Source: an uncultured Jannaschia sp. (lineage in GTDB: Bacteria > Pseudomonadota > Alphaproteobacteria > Rhodobacterales > Rhodobacteraceae). Taken from it: a stretch of DNA of 64,000 bases. Both the position numbers and the translations under genes were made by a program. Positions 15,586 through 23,162 of this stretch are shown here, one piece after another. The notes beneath the pieces are model-generated. The model worked only from the letters and a program-made list of their open reading frames with translations, was not told where the DNA came from and did not search any database. Numbering within the stretch: position 1 is the stretch's first letter; the number at the start of each line of letters is the position of its first letter. Location: the NCBI GenBank assembly GCA_947494145.1, contig CANLTZ010000012.1, forward strand, positions 1 to 64,000. Reading direction: 5' to 3'.

Positions 15586-17328
15586 ATGGATGAGATCGTC
15601 GACGGCATTACGCAGATCGACTGCGACATCCTGATCATCGGCGGCGGAACCGCCGGCCCCATGGCTGCTATCAAGGCCAAGCGAAAGAACCCAGATGCGA
15701 ACGTGGTTCTGCTGGACAAGGCCAACGTGAAGCGGTCGGGCGCCATTTCCATGGGGATGGACGGCCTGAACAACTCGGTCATCCCGGGCTATGCCACGCC
15801 CGAGCAGTATACCAAGGAAATCACCATCGCGAATGACGGTATTTGCGACCAGGCCGCTGTCTACCGCTATGCCGAGGAATGCTACGGCATCATTCAGGAA
15901 CTCGACCAGTTCGGTATCCGCTTCCAGAAGGATCAAAACGGCGAATACGACGTCAAGAAGGTCCACCATATCGGCACCTATGTTCTGCCGATGCCCAACG
16001 GGGACACGGTCAAGAAGGCGCTGTATCGCCAGCTTCGGAAGGCGCGGATCAACATCATCAACCGCTACATGGCGACCCGGTTGCTGACCGGCGAAGGCCG
16101 TGTCGCGGGCGCCATTTGCATCAACACCCGCACGGCCGAAACACTGGTCGTGCGCGCCAAGGCGGTGATCATGGGGCTGGGTGCTGCGGGGCGGCTGGGC
16201 TTGCCGACATCCGGCTACCTGTATGGCACCTACGAGAACGCGTCCAATAGCGGCGAAGGCTATGCCATGGCCTACCATGCGGGCGCGGGGCTGGCGAACC
16301 TGGAATGCTTCCAGATCAATCCGTTGATCAAGGATTATAACGGCCCAGCCTGCGCCTATGTGGCCGGGCCCATGGGCGGCTATACCGCCAACGCCAAGGG
16401 CGAGCGGTTCATCGAGTGTGACTACTGGTCCGGCCAGATGATGCAGGAATTCTACGACGAACTTCAGGGCGGCAAGGGGCCGGTCTATCTGAAGCTCAAC
16501 CATTTGGCCGAAGAAACCGTGGCCGAGATCGAGCGCGTGCTGCACATCGTAGAACGCCCCACGCGCGGCCATTTCCACGCGGGACGCGGCACCGATTACC
16601 GCAAGCAGATGATCGAGATGCATATCTCCGAGATCGGCTTCTGTTCCGGCCATTCCGCCAGCGGCGTCTTCGTGGACAAGCATGCGCGGACAACCATCCC
16701 GGGCCTCTATGCGGCAGGCGATATGGCGAACGTGCCCCATAATTACATGCTGGGCGCCTTCACCAACGGCGCTTTCGCCGGCCTGGATGCGGTGGATTTC
16801 ATTGCCGATGTGGACCACGCCGCCTTCGACCAGGGCGAGGTCGACGCCGAACGGGCGCGCGTGCTGGCGCCAACCAAGCGCGACGACGGCATCCCGCCCA
16901 ACCAGATCGAATACAAGACCCGGCGCCTGGTGAACGACTACCTGCAACCGCCCAAGGTCACCGCCAAGATGGAACTGGCCCAGGCCCGCTTCGCCGAGGT
17001 TCGCGAGGATATGGAAACGGGCATGTATGTTCGCGACGCGCATGAATTGATGCGCGCGCTGGAAGCCTCGACCATCCTGGATTGCGCCGACATGGCCGCC
17101 GCCGCCTCCCTTTACCGAACGGAAAGCCGGTGGGGTCTTTACCACAATCGCGTGGAATACGACCGCGACGACGAAAACTGGTTTTGCCACACGATCCTCA
17201 CCAAGGGCGCCGACGGCAAACCCACGCACCGCAAGCAGGCGGTCGAGCCCTACATCGTCGACATCGCCGACGACGAGAAGGACGCCTACCAAAACCAGCG
17301 CGTCACCAAGACCGTCGCCGCCGAGTAA
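15586..17328 (+). CDS. AprA/FrdA-superfamily flavoprotein subunit
   Basis: A 580-residue cytoplasmic FAD enzyme. The dinucleotide fold is DILIIGGGTAGPMAAIKAKR (13-32), followed by LLDKANVKRSGAISMGMDGL, which resembles adenylylsulfate reductase alpha more than fumarate reductase. GLGAAGRLGLPTSGY and PGLYAAGDMANVPHNYMLGA are further FAD contacts. The partner immediately after is a small two-cluster ferredoxin, as AprB is to AprA. No ATP sulfurylase, Dsr or Qmo genes are present, so dissimilatory sulfate metabolism is not indicated. With an SsuABC-like importer in the same run of genes, the substrate may be an imported sulfonate-like or other small anion; this is unproven. Confidence 0.82.
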   Translation: MDEIVDGITQIDCDILIIGGGTAGPMAAIKAKRKNPDANVVLLDKANVKRSGAISMGMDGLNNSVIPGYATPEQYTKEITIANDGICDQAAVYRYAEECYGIIQELDQFGIRFQKDQNGEYDVKKVHHIGTYVLPMPNGDTVKKALYRQLRKARINIINRYMATRLLTGEGRVAGAICINTRTAETLVVRAKAVIMGLGAAGRLGLPTSGYLYGTYENASNSGEGYAMAYHAGAGLANLECFQINPLIKDYNGPACAYVAGPMGGYTANAKGERFIECDYWSGQMMQEFYDELQGGKGPVYLKLNHLAEETVAEIERVLHIVERPTRGHFHAGRGTDYRKQMIEMHISEIGFCSGHSASGVFVDKHARTTIPGLYAAGDMANVPHNYMLGAFTNGAFAGLDAVDFIADVDHAAFDQGEVDAERARVLAPTKRDDGIPPNQIEYKTRRLVNDYLQPPKVTAKMELAQARFAEVREDMETGMYVRDAHELMRALEASTILDCADMAAAASLYRTESRWGLYHNRVEYDRDDENWFCHTILTKGADGKPTHRKQAVEPYIVDIADDEKDAYQNQRVTKTVAAE

Positions 17329-17340
17329 GGAGAGCCGGAC

Positions 17341-17583
17341 ATGCCCCTCGCCGAAAGCGCCTCAATCGTTCCGGTCGTCGTCGACAAGGACCTATGCATC
17401 GCCGACAAGGGCTGCACCGTTTGCGTCGATGTTTGCCCATTGGACGTGCTTCGGATCGCCGTCAAAGACGGCGCGCCCGAAACCGCTTATATGAAGTACG
17501 ACGAGTGCTGGTACTGCATGCCCTGCGAGGCGGATTGCCCGACCGGCGCCGTTACCGTGAACCTCCCGTTTCTGTTGAAGTGA
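17341..17583 (+). CDS. AprB-like 2[4Fe-4S] ferredoxin
   Basis: An 80-residue iron-sulfur protein with two cluster motifs: CIADKGCTVCVDVCP and CWYCMPCEADCP. The spacing CX5CX2CX3CP in the first motif, and the pairing with a flavoprotein 12 bp upstream, fit the electron-transfer subunit of an adenylylsulfate-reductase-like complex, although AprB proteins are usually longer. It probably relays electrons between the flavoprotein and the Fpr/FdxA pair encoded divergently. The next gene starts 7 bp downstream. Confidence 0.85.
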   Translation: MPLAESASIVPVVVDKDLCIADKGCTVCVDVCPLDVLRIAVKDGAPETAYMKYDECWYCMPCEADCPTGAVTVNLPFLLK

Positions 17584-17590
17584 GGGTGTG

Positions 17591-18544
17591 ATGGCCGCGC
17601 TTTTTGAAGATTTCGACGAAATCGCCGACCTGGCCGAGGGGCTGGATGACCCCTCGGCCGGCGCGCGCATCATGGCGGTGATCGACCTGGCCGACAGCGC
17701 CGATCCGGCGGCCATCCAACATCTTGCACGGGCCATTGCGGACAGCGATCCGGGGGTGCGCAAGCAAGCCGCACAGGCTTTGACGGATTTCGACGGCCGC
17801 GAAACCGCCGCCGCGTTGGTGAGCGCGCTTACCGACGATGACCCAGCGGTGGTGCAGGCGGCCGCAATCAGTCTGACGGAGTTGAAGGATCCGGCGGCAG
17901 GCGATGCCATCCTGCCGCATCTGAGCGACCCGGACCCGATCAAGCTGACCGCATGCTTTGCAGGCATAAAGGAATTGCGCCGTCCCGAAGCGATGGGCCC
18001 GGCCATCCACGCGCTTCAGCGACCGGAAACCGACCTACGCATCCAAGCCGTCGGCGTGATCGGTTGGCTACAGGATGAAGGATCACTTCCGGCCCTGCGC
18101 GATGCTACCAAGGACGCGGACGCACAGGTGCGCCGGACGGCTTTGGCCGCGCTTGGCTTTTCCCGCTCGGACCATGCCGAAGCTACGCTGATCGACGGGT
18201 TGACCGACGCGGAATGGCAGGTGCGCGAAGCCGCTGCCGAGACGCTTGCCAAGGCCGGTGCCGCGTCTTGCATCCCCGCACTGCGCGCCGCCCTGGACGA
18301 CGCGTTCTGGCAAGTCCGCCTGAAGGCCGTGCGGTCGCTCGGCAAATTGCATGCGACCGATGCCGCAATGGAAATCGCGCCGATGATGGATATTCCAATT
18401 CCGAATCTTCGAAAGGAATGTGCCGCGGTGCTGGGCGAATTGGCAGTCGCGGAGTCGATCGAACACTTAAAGAAATACGAAAACGATAATGACCCAGACG
18501 TTCGAAAAAACGTGCGTTGGGCATTGGGAAAGATGGCTGCGTAG
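17591..18544 (+). CDS. HEAT-repeat protein (PBS-lyase-like repeats)
   Basis: A 317-residue all-helical repeat protein; a GTG one codon upstream is an alternative start. Repeats of about 31 residues recur through the whole length, e.g. DPGVRKQAAQALTDFDGRET, DPAVVQAAAISLTELKDPAA, DAQVRRTALAALGFSRSDHA, EWQVREAAAETLAKAGAAS and FWQVRLKAVRSLGKL. There is no signal peptide. Such scaffolds dock partner proteins or, in phycobilin lyases, deliver cofactors. It closes the redox part of the operon, so it may assemble or hold the flavoprotein-ferredoxin complex. The exact role is unknown. Confidence 0.88.
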   Translation: MAALFEDFDEIADLAEGLDDPSAGARIMAVIDLADSADPAAIQHLARAIADSDPGVRKQAAQALTDFDGRETAAALVSALTDDDPAVVQAAAISLTELKDPAAGDAILPHLSDPDPIKLTACFAGIKELRRPEAMGPAIHALQRPETDLRIQAVGVIGWLQDEGSLPALRDATKDADAQVRRTALAALGFSRSDHAEATLIDGLTDAEWQVREAAAETLAKAGAASCIPALRAALDDAFWQVRLKAVRSLGKLHATDAAMEIAPMMDIPIPNLRKECAAVLGELAVAESIEHLKKYENDNDPDVRKNVRWALGKMAA

Positions 18545-18852
18545 CAGCCGATGTCATTTGCCTTAACAAAGGCCGCAGGTTGTCGTTCAATCGCAAGGTT
18601 GATCGATGATTTGCGGCTTTATTCGCTTTAAAATACTGATATATAATACAAAAAACACTGCCCGATTCTTAATCATGTGCAGACTGCGCGTAAATCAATA
18701 GCCCATGGAGATGGCGGTTTCTCCAGATCGCGCGGAAATATTAACCATTTACGCCCTTACTGACCAAACACAGAAGATACATAAGCGTGATCCGCGCCCC
18801 CTTAATGGTAACAAAGGTTAATGCAATAGACTGAAGCCAGCCGGAGAGAGTC
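18545..18852. promoter_or_regulatory. Promoter region of the SsuABC-like operon
   Basis: 308 bp, A+T-rich (for instance ATACTGATATATAATACA near 18632-18650). A 9-mer, TAACAAAGG, occurs at 18564-18572 and again at 18809-18817 close to the transporter start; it could be a regulator site but is short. No perfect FNR box (TTGAT-N4-ATCAA) is seen. A separate promoter here would allow the importer to be expressed apart from the flavoprotein genes. Confidence 0.4.
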
Positions 18853-20226
18853 ATGTTTCCCAAAGCAACGCTAAAGAACGCATTATACGCCGCCACCTTC
18901 CTATCCATGGCTCCCGCGCTTAGCGCCGAGACGATCACAATCGGCATCGGACACCAAAGCACCGTGACCAACACCGTTCCGGGCGGCATCATCATCGAAA
19001 AGTTGGAGCTTCTCGAAAAATATCTACCGACCGACGGCGACTATGCCGATGTCGAGTATGAGATCGTTTATCGCGACTATACGTCCGGCCCGCCCATCAC
19101 CAACCAGATGATCGCAGGAAAGCTGCAATTCGGCGTGATGGGGGATTACCCGTTGATCGTGAACGGCGCTACGTTCCAGGACCAGGGCAACGATGAAAGC
19201 CTGTTGATCCAGATCACTGGCTATAACCTGAAGGGCACGGGCAACGGCGTGGTCGTACCCGTCGACTCCGATGTCTATACGTTGGAGGATCTGGCCGGAA
19301 AATCAGTCTCGGCGCCCTTCGGGTCGGCCGCTTGGGGGATGTTCCTGGCCGTCATGGACCGTGAGGGCCTGACCGATGACATCGACCTCGTGAATCAAAG
19401 CCCGCCAGTCGGGGTCAACAACATCGCTGTGGGCCGCATCGACGCCCATGTGGACTTCACACCCTGGTCCGAGGTCATGGAATTCCGCGGCACGGGCCGC
19501 AAAATCTATGACGGCAGCGAAGCGCTCATCCCGACGTTCCACGGCACGGTCGTCCTGAAATCCTTTGCGGAGGAATACCCCGAGATCGTGGATGCCTACA
19601 CCAAGGCGACGCTCGAAGCGCAGCAATGGATCGCGGATGACCCGCTCAACGCGGCGATCAAAGTGTCGGAGTGGACGGGCATCGAAAAGGAAGTGCTGTA
19701 CCTTTACTTCAGCGATGGCGGCATCTCGACCTTTGAGAGTTCGATCAAGCCGCAATGGGTTGAAAGTCTGAAGGAAAGCCATGCACTGCTGGTGCGTGAG
19801 CGGGACGTGCCTGCCCTGGATTTCGACAAATGGGTGGATGACAGCTTCATCCGCGCCTCTGTGGCGGAAACGGGTGGCGACTACGAAGCCATGGTCAGCT
19901 CCGTCGTTGACACCGCGATTGCGAACGAAGGCAAACCGGCAGAGATCTGGCATCCCCGCGATGGCATTTCGTCCTATGAGACGCTGCCCGACTTCTTCAA
20001 CGGGCTGGCCACCATTCGCGACACCGGCTTCGCGCCCCTGGCAAGCTACGTCTACGACGCGAATTCCGGTCTGAAACTTTTCGGGACCAGCGCATTCTAC
20101 GCGACCGATTCCGATGGCGGCTACGCGGCCTTCCTCAAGCGGGCGGATGCGGAAGCCTATGCCACCGCCGAGGGCGGCGCGCTGACGACCTATCAAGACA
20201 TCATCGCCAGCATCGCCAGCCAGTAA
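18853..20226 (+). CDS. NrtA/SsuA/TauA-like substrate-binding protein with NosL-like C-terminal domain
   Basis: A 457-residue periplasmic protein with signal peptide (cleavage near APALSAE). Residues ~25-370 have the pattern of nitrate/sulfonate/taurine binding proteins: ITIGIGHQSTVTNTVPGG, MIAGKLQFGVMGDYPLIVNG, LEDLAGKSVSAPFGSAAWGM and VGRIDAHVDFTPWSEV. It is over 100 residues longer than usual. The extra tail (about 372-457), with SAFYATDSDGGYAAFLKRAD and YATAEGGALTTYQDI, resembles the NosL copper-chaperone fold but contains no cysteine. It begins the importer operon; a stem-loop follows its stop codon. Confidence 0.82.
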   Translation: MFPKATLKNALYAATFLSMAPALSAETITIGIGHQSTVTNTVPGGIIIEKLELLEKYLPTDGDYADVEYEIVYRDYTSGPPITNQMIAGKLQFGVMGDYPLIVNGATFQDQGNDESLLIQITGYNLKGTGNGVVVPVDSDVYTLEDLAGKSVSAPFGSAAWGMFLAVMDREGLTDDIDLVNQSPPVGVNNIAVGRIDAHVDFTPWSEVMEFRGTGRKIYDGSEALIPTFHGTVVLKSFAEEYPEIVDAYTKATLEAQQWIADDPLNAAIKVSEWTGIEKEVLYLYFSDGGISTFESSIKPQWVESLKESHALLVRERDVPALDFDKWVDDSFIRASVAETGGDYEAMVSSVVDTAIANEGKPAEIWHPRDGISSYETLPDFFNGLATIRDTGFAPLASYVYDANSGLKLFGTSAFYATDSDGGYAAFLKRADAEAYATAEGGALTTYQDIIASIASQ

Positions 20227-20242
20227 TTACCCGACCATGCGA

Positions 20243-20264
20243 GCGCCGCGTGATCGCGCGGCGC
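20243..20264. terminator. Intra-operon stem-loop after the binding-protein gene
   Basis: Perfect 8-bp arms GCGCCGCG and CGCGGCGC with a 6-base loop, 16 bp after the binding-protein stop and before the permease start. It has no T-run, so it is more likely an attenuator or a 3' stabilising structure than a full terminator. Confidence 0.65.
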
Positions 20265-20295
20265 CCGCAATCTGATTTTGCCCGGGAGTGTCTCC

Positions 20296-21162
20296 ATGTC
20301 CGCCAATCCCGACCTAGCCGATGACGCCGCCGCCACCTCGACACACGCACCGCCGCCGAGGGCGGCGCCCGTACCGTCGGGCAATGGCCTGCCGCCTTGG
20401 GCCGTGCAGGCCCTTATCGCATGTGGCTCGCTTCTGGGGGGGCTCGCCATCTGGCAAGTTGGCAGCGCTCAGGGGTGGAGTGGGTTCATCAACTTCGCGA
20501 ACATTCCGACGCCCGGCGAGGTGTTGGACTCCACGCTCGAAAACATCGCAGACCCGGAATTCTACACCCACATCGCTGTGTCTATCCGGCGCGTGATGCT
20601 GAGTTTTGTGCTGGCCGTCGTGGTCGGCGTGCCGATCGGCCTCTTCATGGCGCGAAACAAATTCGCCCGCGCGGCGCTGCTGCCCTATATCGAAATCCTG
20701 CGTCCGATCCCGGCGGTCGCGTGGATCCCGCTGGCCATCCTGATGTGGCCGACCGAAGAATCCTCGATCATCTTCATCACCTATCTCGGGGCCTTTTTCC
20801 CCATCGTGCTCAACACCATCAGCGGGGCCGAACAAACGCCCGAAGTCCTGATCCGCGCCACCCGGTCCCTGGGCGCCTCCAAGTTCGACGAATTCCGCCA
20901 CGTGGTCTTCCCAGCCGCTTTGCCGTCGATCTCGGCGGGGTTGGCGGTCGGTATGGGGGTCGCGTGGTTCTCGCTTTTGGCGGGGGAAATCATCTCGGGC
21001 CAATACGGAATCGGCTACTTCACCTGGGATGCCTATTCCATGGTGCGCACGCCCGACATCGTCCTGGGCATGCTGGTGATCGGGATGCTGGGCACGGCCT
21101 CGACCGTGGCGGTCAAGCTACTGACAAAGCCCATGCTGAAATGGCAGGCCCGCGCCCGCTGA
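20296..21162 (+). CDS. ABC transporter permease, SsuC/TauC type
   Basis: A 288-residue inner-membrane permease; the ATG at 20296 has CGGGAG upstream. It has about six membrane segments and the BPD_transp_1 signature EFRHVVFPAALPSISAGLAV, the loop that contacts the ATPase. An N-terminal Pro/Ala-rich cytoplasmic tail of about 40 residues precedes the first membrane helix. It sits between the binding protein and ATPase genes. Confidence 0.9.
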   Translation: MSANPDLADDAAATSTHAPPPRAAPVPSGNGLPPWAVQALIACGSLLGGLAIWQVGSAQGWSGFINFANIPTPGEVLDSTLENIADPEFYTHIAVSIRRVMLSFVLAVVVGVPIGLFMARNKFARAALLPYIEILRPIPAVAWIPLAILMWPTEESSIIFITYLGAFFPIVLNTISGAEQTPEVLIRATRSLGASKFDEFRHVVFPAALPSISAGLAVGMGVAWFSLLAGEIISGQYGIGYFTWDAYSMVRTPDIVLGMLVIGMLGTASTVAVKLLTKPMLKWQARAR

Positions 21163-21184
21163 CGGCGATCAGAAGGACTAACCC

Positions 21185-22027
21185 ATGTTCAACGTCCACA
21201 AATTCACCAACGCCGAGGCCCGCCGCCAGTCCGATATCGGCAAGGGCCACATCGCGGTCCGCGACGTGTCGATCACCTTCGGACAGAGCGCCGCCGCACA
21301 CCTGGCGGTCGACACAACGTCGATCGACATCGCCCCGGGCGAGTTCGTCTGCATCCTTGGCCCGTCCGGCTGCGGGAAATCGACCTTGCTGAACGCGGTC
21401 GCGGGCTACGTGGCCCCCACCACCGGCACGGTGTCGGTGGATGAGGTCGTCGTGGACAAACCCGGGCCCGACCGGGGCATGGTCTTCCAACAATATTCCC
21501 TGCTGCCTTGGAAGACGGTCTACGAAAACGTCGCCTTCGGTCCCAAAATGGCCGGCGCGACCCGGACCGAGGCCGGGTCGGTCGCCAACACCTTTCTGAA
21601 CCTGGTCGGGTTGCGCAAATTCGGCAACCGCTATCCTGCCGAGTTGTCCGGCGGGATGCAGCAGCGGGTCGGCATTGCCCGCGCGCTGGCGAATTATCCG
21701 TCTGTCCTGCTGATGGACGAACCCTTCGGGGCGCTGGATGCGCAAACCCGCCTGGTCATGCAGGAAAGCCTGCTAGAGATCTGGCGGAAGTTCGGTACAA
21801 CCGTGGTCTTCGTCACCCATGACGTCGATGAAGCGGTCTTCCTGGCCGACCGCGTTTTGATCATGAGCGCAGCGCCCGGCCGCATCATCGAAGATGTGGA
21901 AATCAAACTGCCACGCCCCCGCAACCCCGACATGGCCAGCACGCCGACCTATGTCGAAGCGCGCCAGTTCTGCCTGGACACCATCCGCGCCGAAAGCCGG
22001 AAGGCCTTCGAGGCACAGAATGTCTAA
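21185..22027 (+). CDS. ABC transporter ATP-binding protein, SsuB/TauB type
   Basis: A 280-residue ATPase. Walker A is GPSGCGKST, the Q-loop lies in MVFQQYSLLPWKT, the signature is LSGGMQQR, Walker B is VLLMDEPFGALD and the H-loop is FVTHDVDEA. The Q-loop sequence QQYSLLPWKTVYENV is characteristic of nitrate/sulfonate/taurine importers. Its stop codon overlaps the start of the following CRP-type regulator (ATGTCTAA). Confidence 0.93.
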   Translation: MFNVHKFTNAEARRQSDIGKGHIAVRDVSITFGQSAAAHLAVDTTSIDIAPGEFVCILGPSGCGKSTLLNAVAGYVAPTTGTVSVDEVVVDKPGPDRGMVFQQYSLLPWKTVYENVAFGPKMAGATRTEAGSVANTFLNLVGLRKFGNRYPAELSGGMQQRVGIARALANYPSVLLMDEPFGALDAQTRLVMQESLLEIWRKFGTTVVFVTHDVDEAVFLADRVLIMSAAPGRIIEDVEIKLPRPRNPDMASTPTYVEARQFCLDTIRAESRKAFEAQNV

Positions 22028-22766
22028 GGCCCGCCCCGTCTTGGTCGCGGCAGGCGACCCGCAAGAAGCGAAGCAGCCAAGCGCGATCTACCTGTCCGAA
22101 TACCTACTCGACCTGAACGAAGGCGCGGGGTTCCTGACGGGACTTTCCGACCATGACCGCAAAGCCGTTCGCAAGCTCGGCACGCGCTGCATTGTCGAAA
22201 AGGGCGGGGGCATCTTCTTCCAAGGCGACGCCCATACCGGCGTCTGGATCGTCGAAGCGGGCCGGGTCCGCACCTTCTATGCCGGCCCTTCGGGGCGGGA
22301 GATCACCTTGGCTTATTGGAGCCCCGGCCACTTCGTGGGCGGGCCGGAAGTCTTTGGACGCGGGCGCCATGTCTGGTCGGCGGATGCCATGGAGGAATGC
22401 AAGCTGCTCTTCCTTTCGGGCACTAGCCTGCAAAGCCTGGTGCGGGATGTGCCCGACGTCGCCATTGCGGTCATCCAAGGGCTAATCGCCAAGGGAAAGT
22501 GTTATTCCGCGCTGATCCAGATGCTGGGCACCCGCACCGTGTCGGAACGTTTACGCCAGCTTCTTTTGATCCTGGCAGACACCCATGGCCGCCACGAAGG
22601 CGATGTAATCATCGTCGAACGGTCGATCACATACGATCAAATCGCGTCAATCGTCGGTGCGACGCGCCAATGGGTCACGCAGTCGCTCGACCGTTTGCAA
22701 GCTGACGGTATCATCAACCTCAACCGGCGAGAGATCGCGATCCGCGACTTGGATCGTCTTCACTAA
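22020..22766 (+). CDS. CRP/FNR-family transcriptional regulator
   Basis: A 248-residue regulator. A cyclic-nucleotide-type beta-roll covers residues ~45-150 (GGIFFQGDAHTGVWIVEAGR...WSPGHFVGGPEVFG) and the winged HTH lies at ~185-245 (ITYDQIASIVGATRQWVTQS). It has no cluster of N-terminal cysteines, so it is not an FNR-type oxygen sensor. The start overlaps the ATPase stop, implying that it controls this importer and perhaps the redox operon upstream. The stop codon TAA is the first base triplet of a repeat element, so the original C-terminus may have been altered. Confidence 0.9.
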   Translation: MSKARPVLVAAGDPQEAKQPSAIYLSEYLLDLNEGAGFLTGLSDHDRKAVRKLGTRCIVEKGGGIFFQGDAHTGVWIVEAGRVRTFYAGPSGREITLAYWSPGHFVGGPEVFGRGRHVWSADAMEECKLLFLSGTSLQSLVRDVPDVAIAVIQGLIAKGKCYSALIQMLGTRTVSERLRQLLLILADTHGRHEGDVIIVERSITYDQIASIVGATRQWVTQSLDRLQADGIINLNRREIAIRDLDRLH

Positions 22767-22812
22767 AGCGGTTTTCGAAACACCTGAATCAGTATTTTCG
22801 AGAACTGCTATA
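22764..22812. repeat. MITE-like palindromic repeat, copy 2 (internally deleted)
   Basis: 49 bp beginning TAAAGCGGTTTTCGAAACAC and ending TTTTCGAGAACTGCTATA. The outer parts match the 114-bp copies, but 65 internal bases are missing. The join lies at the string TTTTCG, which occurs at both deletion edges in the full copies, so slippage or recombination between these short repeats explains it. Its first three bases are the stop codon of the CRP-type regulator gene. Confidence 0.8.
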
Positions 22813-23162
22813 GCTTGCTCGGATCCAGCGCCCTTGCACATGGGCCAGCCTTATAAGCTGAGGCGGATGGGACTCATCGGCTTGGACGCCTTCCGGCGGA
22901 CTGCCGGGTCAGGATCGACTTCGTCGGATCGGAACGCCAGGGTCTTGGCGATGATGTGACGCAATGGAGGTCGATGCCTGCATCGGCGTGATGGCTTTAG
23001 CGGTTGGCCCGATGAGGCAAATGCGCTCCCGCGTTGTTTATGGTCGTCCAAGAAACATGGCCGCGGCCCAACGTTTTGTTTTCGATCCAAGGACAGGCCA
23101 AGTCCCCGATGGGCCACGGCCACGGGTCGGAACGATGACGGTCCGTCCCCCAGGGGCAGTAT
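22813..23162. other. Intergenic, nothing recognised
   Basis: 350 bp between the repeat copy and the stop of the TAXI-TRAP permease gene, which is on the opposite strand. Short frames on both strands have no recognisable domain. The region is G/C-rich and could be decayed coding sequence. Confidence 0.35.

Noticed and set aside
15487-17292. A 601-residue open frame on the minus strand opposite the AprA-like gene
   Set aside because: It is the mirror of a high-GC coding sequence; the plus-strand protein has clear FAD motifs, while the antisense product has none.
18545-18852. FNR/CRP box in front of the importer operon
   Set aside because: TTGATCGATGAT near 18599-18610 lacks the N4 spacing and symmetry of a real box; only a weak 9-mer repeat remains.
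22813-23162. A 90-codon minus-strand frame suggesting a transposase relic
   Set aside because: No transposase motif or inverted repeats could be identified; left as unexplained intergenic sequence.
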